23,610 nt of DNA from Plakobranchus ocellatus. Its lineage: Eukaryota > Mollusca > Gastropoda > Plakobranchidae. The notes under the pieces are model-generated. The model made no database searches and was not told the DNA's origin. It saw only the letters and a program-made list of their open reading frames with translations. The stretch is from positions 977,952-1,001,561 of the forward strand of contig BLXT01004325.1 of assembly GCA_019648995.1 (NCBI GenBank), read 5' to 3'. The translations under genes and the position numbers were made by a program. Positions 1 through 10,800 of the stretch are shown piece after piece. Each line of letters starts with the position of its first letter. The first letter of the stretch is position 1.

Positions 1-1239
1 TAAAAAGCACATGGTAAACCATGTCAAAGGTCACGGAAAAAGGGTCACTGCCGGAATTCCCCGCTGGATGCACTAAGTCTATTACGACCCAAAGAAAATT
101 CTCTCGGAGTAGGATACTCTAGGATTACATTTTTTTTTTTTTTTAAATAAAACGCACACAAGCGTAAGCCCAACTTCGGTGTTAGTCTACTCCCGAACAA
201 GTGATTCTCCCGGAGTAACTTACCACCCTCTAAAACTGGCCCCTGATTAACTCCTAACTTTGATTTTTTTTTTACACTGACACGTTCAAAATACAACACA
301 TTTATCTATTCTGGGCCTGTAGTTAGCCAATAATTTGTTTCATTCGGGTCCTAAAATCACTCTTTAATGAATCTTTTACTAAACAGACATAGACTTCGAA
401 TCTATTCTTTTATTATTATTTAAATTTATTCATATGGAATCCTATGAATCCTAGATTTTATATTGTATGTGGCGTTGCCTGAGAGGTGATCTTGTCCATC
501 TATTATCCGTCAATAAAAAATCAAGTACTGTAATACTGAAAATTTCATGAGTTAATATGGTTGTTTTTAGTAGGCTCTCTAATCAAATTCTTCAGAAAAT
601 TATAGGAATTGTGGCTCGGTTTTTGTTTTTTTTTCAATATAAGCAAAATGATATACTTTAGTTTGCTATAACAATGATGCGCAAAAGAAAAAAAAAAAAT
701 AAAGAAAAGAAAAAGGTTAGAGGTCTACTTGGTTCAAGAGGTGCGCAGTCTCAATCAATTACAAGCCCATGTCCTAAAGGTTAACGTCTTAAAAAATTGC
801 ACCCTTTTTGTGGTTGGTCTGCATTTAATACTATCATTTTTAGAGTAGGCAGATGAACTAAAATCAAAGCAACATGGAGTGATTGTCCTTGATCAGTTAG
901 AAAAAAGGACATCTATGGTATAGATCAGATTACCTTTGGAACACAATTTTCTTGTTATTCTTGAGTTCGCTTTAAAACAAAACAGCAAGGACCTTGGAAT
1001 GTAACTTCTAAGAAAAGTAGCGCAGCAGCAGCAAGGCTTTTTAGAGATCATTATAGATTAGAACTAAGATCTAGATCTAGACTCAGACCTGATTAGGTAT
1101 CTTCAATATTCATCGTGAAATCTCAAATCGTTTTAGGTATCCATTCTCTAAATTCTTCGAATAGAAATTTATTGTCCTTGTTGGCGTGGCTCTAGATGGT
1201 TTTGCAGTTCATTAGGTCATTGAACTAACAAGCCACAGA
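1..1239. other. Upstream flank of gene A, no gene recognised
   Basis: AT-rich sequence with several homopolymer A/T runs (for example around 130-144 and 690-700). I see no convincing exon, no TATA box at a useful distance and no RNA gene. The short open stretch on the minus strand at 45-299 has no recognisable domain and looks like chance. The promoter and any 5' untranslated exon of gene A would lie here or further left. An in-frame TAG at 1213-1215 shows the coding frame of gene A does not extend further upstream without splicing. Confidence 0.6.
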
Positions 1240-2511
1240 ATGTTTTTTTTAACATTTAAAAACCCAGGATTTCACCATGATCTAGATCTGCGCTTAGCTC
1301 TTTACATCGCCACACAAGTGGTTTTATTTTTAAACTTACCTCTAACCTCTGCAAGCCCTCATTCTATTTTCAAGCACTTTGAAATTCTGAAACCTCATCA
1401 AATGTCTGTACGAGAGAAGCGAACGGCATCAGGAATAAATCTTGGTGCTGTCACGATATCTTTCCATGCATTTCAGAAACGATTTACTTTGTTCCTCACT
1501 CCAGACATGCGTGTGCTCCATCCAGATATAAAAGCTGAACTTGTGGATTTCATGGGTACAACCAGGCCATACAATATTCATCACAATAAATTTTACTCTG
1601 GCACCATAGAGGGAGACGAAACACAGGAAGTAGACGCCTCAGAGAATGATGGTGTCTGGATGATCAGTATACACACCCCGGATGAATATTACGCAGTGGA
1701 ACCATTGCGTTTCTATGATGGTAGGGCTCACTTCAAAGACATGATTTTCTATAGAGCTGGGGACATAAAACACGACAACCATACCAACAAAAAGCCATTT
1801 TGTGAGGAATTCGCTTTCTCAAACTTTTCACAGAATGCCAGCGAAGAGGACTTCATGAACCCAACCATATTAAACTTGCTTAATGGGTTACAGCACATAG
1901 GAAAAAAGAAGCAACCAGAGATAACCAAGTTGGATGCATACGAACACAACGATGAGATTCAAGGCTTTTCAAAAGAGGACTCCGCTTCTATTGTGAGAGA
2001 CAAAAGATCTTGGCGACAAAAAGGCTATGGTGAGAGAGCATCTGACTGCAATATCTTGGCCGTCACAGACTATAACCTGTTCAAGGGTATAGGCGCTGAA
2101 AATCCAGCTAGCATTGTTCAAAGTCTTGTGCAAGTTTACAGTCTGGCAGACCGAATCTTCCGCGGTACCAACTTTGGGGGCAGCTTCACGGAAGGTTACG
2201 GTATCGTTCTTAAGGGTATCACGATTCACACAAACTACTCTGACTCCATGAACCACTACAACTCTCCGAACATGAGTATGACTCCCTTTGATCTTTTAAA
2301 GTCAATGAAGCGACTCGCAATGTTCACGCAATACTGCCTTGTACATTTGACCGTACAAAGACAGATGGGCTCAATGCTGGGAATAGCAGCAGTTGCCCAG
2401 CCTAATAAGTTATGGATGAATGGGATATGTGCTGGAATATCTGAATCGGACGCGAGAAATGTTGGTGCCAGCACTGTGGTTGATTGGACAGGACGCATCA
2501 TGCCTCTCAAG
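1240..2511 (+). CDS. ADAM17-like: Gene A exon 1: signal peptide, prodomain and most of the catalytic domain (residues 1-424)
   Basis: One 1272-nt exon encodes 424 residues. The start is the first ATG after an in-frame TAG (1213-1215) and has A at -3. Residues ~17-37 form a hydrophobic signal core with a plausible cleavage after LTSA. FKHFEILKPH (from 44) matches the ADAM17 prodomain start (human YDILSLSNIQ). EVDASENDGVW and YYAVEPLRFY follow. C188 in KPFCEEF is the likely cysteine switch. RDKR (253-256) is a furin-type site; mature-domain sequence DCNILAVTDYNLF follows, equivalent to human TCKLLVVADHRFY. The exon ends MPLK|GTAAAC, a good donor, eight residues before the zinc motif encoded on exon 2. 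If the intron is retained, the frame runs to a stop at 2575-2577 and the product lacks the zinc site. Confidence 0.9.
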
Positions 2512-4800
2512 GTAAACTCATCACTGGCCTTTATCGTGCCCGACAAGTTTCCGTTAATTCATATGGCCTTATGTTGACTTGTTCCGGCCAGTCAACATGT
2601 TCTGCGAAAAATCGTTGTTTTTTGTTAGTGACAACAGGAAAAAAAAAAACAACCCAACATTTTTAGGTTTCACTTTGATCACTCCCTCAGATATATATTT
2701 ATTTTTCCTCTTCATTCCTTGCCAATTTTTTTTTTGCATGAAAAGACACAGCGGACACTAGATGATTTGTTTGCTTTTATTGTAGATCTAATTCTGCAAA
2801 TAACTTAAACCTCATTAACATCTATAAATATTCTTTTAGATATATTTACTTACACCTTAAACTTAGTTCAAAAACAAAAACATACCTCCGAATTTTCTTC
2901 AAGAAATATAATTATAACAAATGAAACTTACGTTGGTCGTCATTTTGAATTGAATGATTATTATTATTTTTTAAATCTATTTTACCTCAGCTTTACAGTG
3001 CAGTGCTCGCTCACGAAATTGGTCACAACTGGGGAGCGAATCATGACCTAGACGTCTTTTCCGACATTGCGTGCCGCCCATCCACGGCACAGGGAGGCAA
3101 GTTTCTGATGTGGCCTTACACTGTCTCCTACAACGATCCGAACTCGCTCAAATTTTCTCCGTGCTCAAAAAGAGATATAAGGAAAATTCTCGAAGTTAGT
3201 CGCTTACATAAAAACAAAACATCCCAGTAAAGGAGATGCATATTATATAATACTAATTTGCTTTTTATTTCTTATAATGTAGAATACATTTGGTTAAAAA
3301 AAATCGACTTTCTGGCTATTTGCAAAGATTGTTTAAATTTGTGTAAGTGTTGTATTATTATCAAATAGTGATGGGATGAAGAAATTTTTAATGCCGAAAG
3401 AGCAACTTATCCATCCTCTCCCCCACCCTTGTTTTTTTTTTTTTTTTTTTAATGTCAGTTGATGAAGTAATTAAAAATAAATCGATCTTACTTTATAATT
3501 AAGCGGGCTTATAACTAGAAAGTTATAAGCTTATTAAAAAGGATTGCATATTCTAAAGAAAAGATTAATTTAACACAGTAATGTCAGTTGATGAAGTAAT
3601 TAAAAATAAATCGATCTTACTTTATAATTAAGCGGGCTTATAACTAGAAATTTATAAGCTTATTAAAAAAGGATTGAATATTCTAAAGAAAAGATTAATT
3701 TAACACAGTAACGACATTTGATAAAGTAATTAAAAATAAATCGATCGTACTTTACAATTAAGCGGGCTTATTACTAGAAAGTTGTAAGCTTTTAAAAAAG
3801 GATTGAATATTCTAAAGAGAAGATTTATTTAACACAGTCAATCAATATTTGTATGATAAGAATCTTGTTGAGCTTTTAGAAACTCAATTGTTAAAATAAT
3901 AATTTTGCATAATGTATTTAGTAAATTTAAATCAGAAAAAGGGGTAAAGAAAGCCGACGTACATTGCTTTTTTTATGTTTTCCGCGTACTTTTTCAAGAT
4001 ACGAGCCCACAAGTGTGACATACACATTGTTTTTTTTTAAGCTGCCAACAACATGTTCTTTTTCAAGATACGAGCCCACAAGTGTGACATACACATTGTT
4101 TTTTGTTTTTAAGCTGCCAACAACATGTTCTTTTTCAAGATACGAGCCCACAAGTGTGACATACACATTGTTTTTTTTTTAAGCTGCCAACAACATGTTC
4201 TTTTTCAAGATACGAGCCCACAAGTGTGACATACACATTGTTTTTTTTTTTTTAAAGCTGCCAACAACATGTTCTTTTTCAAGATACGAGCCCACAAGTG
4301 TGACATACACATTGTTTTTTTTTTAAAGCTGCCAACAACATGTTCTTTTTCAAGATACGAGCCCACAAGTGTTTCCTGAACAAGCACTTTAAACACGAGA
4401 TGTGTGGGAACGGTCTATTAGAACAATCCGAAGAATGCGACCCTGGGTTTGCGTTCCTTCACAAAGATCCGTGCTGTCAGAGCAACTGCCGCCTACAACG
4501 CGGCGCCGAATGCTCCTTTCGGAACGCTCCATGCTGCACCAACTCCTGCACGATCGCGCCACCCACACACAAATGCTATCCTAAAGGTAGTCGTGTGGAC
4601 CCTTCGTAATCATTGATGATAAAGAGTAACACTGCAATATTTAAAGCTTTATTTTTGAAAGCTTGAATGACACTGGATGTAATTAATGCGCCATCATTGC
4701 TCTATTGTTCTAAAAGATGATGGTGAAGAGGTAATTAAGATGACGACGACGACGACGACAACGACGGAGATGAAGAAAAAGAAGACGAGGAAGAAGAAGA

Positions 4801-4835
<35 letters not shown>

Positions 4836-4844
4836 AATGATTAC

Positions 4845-4887
<43 letters not shown>

Positions 4888-7800
4888 TTCTTCTTCGAAA
4901 TTCCTCAAACTCAACGTTTACTCCAATTCTTGTTGAGCATCAGGTGGCCTCGAGCAATGTTATCAACCGTCTCACTGCTTGGGTTACAACGCTTTTCAGT
5001 GTCCACCGCCTACACCCGTCCCCAACGGCACGCCTTGTGGTCAAAATGTAAGAAAAAATAATGACAACCTTCGTTTTGCACCTTCATGTAAAAGTACTGC
5101 TCCAGATAACTTATTTTCCTTGGTATGTCTTTTTTCCCCCCGAGTCCGATGGAATGACATGCCGAATTTTATTTCATATAATATTTATACGTGCCGCTTT
5201 TTTTGGCAAACTACCTATGAATTGCATGAAAATATTATGTTTTGTTGTCATTGTTAGTTGCAATAATTTAACCTTTCGATCTGTATTTTTATTAGTATAC
5301 ACACGAGGCATATTTCATACTTCAAGAAACTAGACTTTTCATATCAAGCTTTCTGGAGTTATCGATGGAAAATGGGATTAGAGTGAATGTGTGTGGCTAA
5401 TGCTGTTTTTTTGCTTCGGAGAGTCTTGCAAAACCAAGCTTGTTAAGATCTAAAGCCGTAACTATAATTTTATTATTAATGGCTTTCAAAATCAGTCATG
5501 ATAAGGTTGTTGACCTCAAAAGTTTAGATTATATCAAAGACAATCTTTCGAAGTAATGAAAACTTGGTCAGCTCAAGGGAAGCTATTCTCTAAAAAAATC
5601 CCATTCTCTATTGAAGGGAATAGGTTATCACGAAAGCCTGAAGCACAGGACAAGCAACAAACATGCCACACAGTGCTATTGACTAGTTGACCTGATGTCA
5701 CTTTTTGTTTCTTCCAGGGCTCCTGTCAGTATGGCCGCTGTATGTCCTTTTGCGAGAGGACTGGTTTGGCAGCGAGCCCTGTTCAGGATCTGTGGCCATG
5801 CGAATGTGATAGCAACAGGACAGCTATGTGTAAACATTGCTGTCTGGACAGGGCAATACTGGACAGCACATGCCAGGTAAAATATTGTGGATGAGCATAG
5901 AATGAAATGCAAACTGTTAATCTTGTAAGAGACTTTCAAAATGCTCACTCATTAACTACTTAAACTTCCTTAGTAATGGCTATTGGATTAATTTTTTCTC
6001 ACCTGGAATAGCCAATGGTTTATTCGAGCTGAAATGGGTTTGTATGCTAGTCTCCAATATATTTATACTAATATAAATTAAATCTAAGAAAATATCTGAA
6101 GTCAGTTGGGCTCAATTACACTGCCGGCAACCGGCGAATTAACAAACACGTTGTTTTCTGCTCCATTTTATTTTTTGTAGTAAGACATAAGTTTACATGT
6201 CATTTATGTTGGCTCCCATACTCAAATACGATGCCAAGTTTTTTTTTACAAAGAACAAATAAAGGCATCAAACATGTGGTGTAGATTACTGTGCTTTTTG
6301 GTGGCATGTAGTTTGAGCCTTAGGATGAGAAATCGCATTAAATGATTGTGTAATTTGAAAGGAGTTCTAAAAGAAAGATCAGTTCGTTTCCAAGCAAGAT
6401 ATCTTTGTCCTAGCTGAAGTGGAAAAATCAAGTAGAACAGTGATCAGAAAAAGGAGCTATAGGTGACTCAGTAACAGAGGTAGATCCAATAAAAGAAAGA
6501 ACAGAACCAATGAAAAAGAGAAAAGGAGGGGACAAGATTAGAAATGATGGAGGAGAAAATGGATTTATGGATTTCATGCTCGCTCTCACGTTATTCTACG
6601 GTAGATTTCCCTTCTTGCAATATCATATTTTTTTCATATAATAAAGATGCTTACAACATATTTATCGAGACTAAAACTCGTAAAGTTTTTTAAATGGATA
6701 CCGTACAAACTTGTTCTTCACATTATTAACGTCGTTGGCGTGCCACAATTACAGTCATGTCGCTTTCGCAAACTCAGCTGTCTGGGTCAGGTCTCACGTT
6801 ATGGCATTTTCTAGTACGGGCTCTTTTTTACTATGTTGTACCGGGCTCCCCAGTGCAACCCTGCTTATTTCGTTATCATTGTAGTTCTTTATAGCCCTTT
6901 TTCTGATCACTGTTCCACTTGATTTTTAAACGTCAGTCTAGAACCAAATGTTACTTCGAGATAATGACGGGCTGTTGTTCTTTTCCAATGTATGGACTTT
7001 GATTTGCAATTTGGCCTTTTGTTTTTTTGGTGGATAGACTTAATATGGTATATGTTGTTTTGATAGCGTTTATCTTGAGTCCCATTAATATGTCCATCTA
7101 GTTATGCCATCAAGCGTTGTTTGGAGGCGAACCACTGCTGTTCCTACTTCTTTTTTTCCTACTAACGAGACCTAAGTCATCTGCATAGAGGGCGGGATAC
7201 ACTTTTCTGAAGAGTTGTTCTTTCATGTCATTGATATAAATCTGGAGTAGGGTTGCTGACAGCTCTCCACCTTATGGTACGCCGTTTGTCATTTTTTCTA
7301 CTTGACTTCTCACTCCACTGGCCTTTGCTTGCGCTTGCCTCTTTTTTAGGTATCCTTTTATCCAATTTAGCATATTATATTATATGTTTACTTTCAGTGA
7401 CTTGAGTATCAGACTTCTGTCCAGATCTTGTCGAATACTTTTTTTTTTCCCCATGTCTATCCAGATTGCAATTGTGTGCTTTTTTTTATCTTGAAACCCA
7501 TCTCTAGGTGACTTGGTCCCTGGCTGATATACTTAGTCTGAATTCTGCTTGTTCATCCTTCAGAATATTATTCTTTTCTAGGAACCGCATGAATCTGGTG
7601 TTAATGTTCCTCTCCAACTGCTTGCACATACAGCTGGTGAGGCTTGTGGGTCACTAGATTTCTGCTTTGGTTTGTCTTTCTGTATTGGTATGATGATAGC
7701 TTTTGTCCTTATGTTAGGCAGTTTCCCTATTTTCCATCCAGAGCTGTAGATCTGTAGGAGCTTCTTCCTTGCCCGAGGCTATAGATGCATTAGCATTTCA

Positions 7801-10800
7801 TTAGAAATTTTGTCTAGCCCGGATGACTGTTTTGATTTTTAGTTGTGGCCAAAGCGTTGTCTAATTCTTGTGTTAGAATTTTAGTGTCTATGCATGCAAC
7901 TGCTAGCTTGGTGATGGTTTTTTTACCTGGCTTGTTTTGCAATTGATTCCTGTCGTTAGCTGGTCTGTAACAGATCTGAATGTGTGCCAGGCGGCTTTTT
8001 TGCGATTCTAACGTGGTAGGGTGTGGATATTTGGGCTAGTTTTAGTTGTCACAGTGATGACTATTGGTGGACAGTGAGGCAGGGACTTGTCAGTTTGATG
8101 ATATTGTTTGTTGCAAAGGTAGATTTGGGGTAGAGGTTGTTTCCCAAGCTCTTGAGTAAAATGTTGGTTCGTCATCCATGCCGATTAGCAATATATAGGA
8201 GGTTTTTGATGACTCGCCACTCTTCCACCTCTTCACCTCACAGCCCCAGTTTAAAAAATAGCAGTTGCATATAGTGAGTTTCCAGTCTGGAGGGTGGATT
8301 AGTGTTAGAATAGACGGGGGTTACAACAACAAACACAGGGTACAACAAACGACTGCACAAGAAGGTCACACCAAATAGAAGGCAGAACACCGGGAATAGG
8401 CGACAGAAAACTTATATTATAATAATAATGTAAATATATGTAGAAGTAGAAAAGTCACACAAAGAAGTAGACAGATAGATACGAGAGCCAAATATAAAAT
8501 AAACGCACGCAGGCGCGACAATAACTATTCAGAGTGCGTTACGTAATCTTATACAATTAAATAAGGTAGAACCATTAAATCCACTCACGAGGAAACTCTC
8601 CCCAAATTACTTCTTAGGTAGAATTATTCAATCAATAAATATAGTTAACAGGTAGGATCTTTAGATAAAGTTTAAAGATATAATTTATCAATTTAGTTCA
8701 TAAATATAATCCACAACTATAATTAATAGGTCCAATCTACAGATATAATAGATAGTTATAAATCTACAGATTTAACTAATAGATACAAAACCCCACACTG
8801 TTCAACCACACAAGCACACGCTTCCAAACACGATTCCCGTCCACGAAGCTTGTAGTAGAATAGGGTATACAGTTCCAAACACAAACAGTCAAATGTCCAA
8901 ATAATGAGATGTCCCGACACAATCTGGGTCCCGCTCAACAGTTCATGACTTACACAGTACTAATAGTCCTCACCCGTGTCCTTAAAACTCTCCACACAGT
9001 AATAATAGTCCTACCCCGCAACAGTTCATGACTTACACAGTAATAATAGTCCTCACCCGTGTCCTTAAAACTCTCCACACAGTAATAATAGTCCTACCCC
9101 GTGACCTTCAAGCTCTCCACTTACTTTCTCTGACTCCGACACACTGTCATTCACCAGACAGGTGGCACGCCCTTACGCGAGGGACAATAAATACAAGTAA
9201 TACCGGTTGGAGTAGATCATAGACCTGTCTGCATAGGTCTGCATAGGCACACAGCCTCAAGCATCAAATATCAAAGATTCAACTTCGTTACCAGTTTCAC
9301 AGAAATATAAATTCTCAGACGAACAGTCTGGCTAGGCACACAGCCTCAGGAATTAAAATAGTCGTAGGATCACTCTGGTGGCAGAAGGTTAAAATATTAG
9401 CTCCAGTCAGGGAGTCTGCTACAGGACACCAGGACCAACCGTGTCTGTACAGTTCGAGTGCTAAAAATGGAGTGTTCTCTTGCAGCCAAAATCCTCCGCT
9501 CTGCAGTCCATCCAGCCTGTGTCGCCACGGGGGCTGAACTTCAAATCACTTCACACACACACACCACACATTCAACCCCAGCACAGCTAACATGAAAATA
9601 TGACTACATTAACCCTAACAATTAGAATGCCGAAAAATTCCGCTTCATCACCTGGTTCCGTTTCTGTCTCTATGGGTGCGGATGTTTGCAACAAGGTTAG
9701 GTATGGCTGCCTTGTGTCTTGATTTTCATTTTGATGATGATTATTTAATTCGATACAGGTCTTAACCTTTAAAAAGAAAAGTACGAAACTGACTTTGTTT
9801 TAGAATCAAATGAAGTCAAAATCCTAGGATAACAACTTTGAATTATTGAAAGGGGTGTATAAAAAAACAGTCTCTGTTCAGTTCATTTTGGAAAAAATTA
9901 ATATAACTTTGATCTCGATAAATCTGCTTCGTCTTTTTTCAAAAGCTATATTTTTTCCTCCTCTGATACCTTTTCAATAGATTGTATGATCACATGTACT
10001 TTTCAATTATTCAAAATTATTTTTGTGTCAAATGTCAAAGTTTTTATTCAATATAGGCTATTCAAAAGGTTTTTTTTTTTCAAAAGAAATATATTCCACA
10101 AGAAATGTACTGGAGATTATTTTAAATTTTCTATAAAAGTCATTGAAACTTATGATATTGTACGATCAATTTCAAGTCGTTTGAACTCACAGTTTTCTCA
10201 ATGTTTATTTGCTTAAAACTGCATCAAAGCCAAAACAGTATTATACGGTCAAGAGAGTCAAAGCCGCATAAAATACGTCAATTTCATGTGTCTTATTTTT
10301 GCTCTTGGAAGGTTATAAAACCTCAAGTTTATACACAGCATAAACTGAGTGCAGTCAAGGGGTTATTGTTAAATTAATCAGAGGAGGGTCCTAAGCCTCT
10401 GAAAACAATACCACCTCCACTTAGAGCTGACATCACATCATTATCTATACCTAATTTTAATGACACAAAATAATCCTGACTGTCAAAGAAATGTGAATTG
10501 AGGCTGAAATTTATTCGCTATGCGATTCATTGAAAATATTTTTGTCCTAGGGGCTGTTCAAATATAATCTTACATCTTTTCTGGGACTTTTTGACACCCC
10601 CCCCCCCCCCCCCCNNNNNNNCCCCCCCCCCCCCCCCCCCCTCTTTCTTACACCTTTCTAACATTTGTCCTTTTCATGTGAAAGCAGAAGAATTGAACGG
10701 ATAAACGAAGCTTGTTCTGTATAAAATCGAGGAAAAGAAAATGTCTCACTGAAGCAGTCTTTCGATTTTTACAGGTGATGGGTGGGTCTTTCAAGGACGG

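Larger units (their letters stand above)
5877..10774 (+). other. Gene A intron 5 (4.9 kb), transposon-rich
   Basis: The largest intron of the gene runs from GTAAAA to TTTTTACAG. It contains a decayed Jockey-like LINE on the minus strand (about 6700-8302 and 9621-9750), split by a solo LTR (8303-9620), and a poly-C tract with an assembly gap (10597-10641). I see nothing recognisable in 5877-6690 or 9751-10596 beyond AT-rich sequence. Confidence 0.85.

Noticed and set aside
45..299. 84-residue minus-strand ORF at the left edge
   Set aside because: No domain, low-complexity Lys runs from poly-T, and no splice or promoter context.
3964..4396. Open frames on both strands across the ~71-bp array, looking like a repeat protein
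   Set aside because: They follow from repeated units plus T-run lengths; the frame shifts between copies and has no domain. The array is better explained as duplicated intron end.
4686..5061. Poly-Asp and poly-Met frames
   Set aside because: Translation of a (GAT)n microsatellite in intron 3; the real coding part here is the 104-nt exon 4944-5047 in another frame.
5695..5948. Open frames on both strands over exon 5 of gene A
   Set aside because: Shadows of the true exon, which is in another frame and bounded by strong splice sites with an ADAM17-type cysteine pattern.
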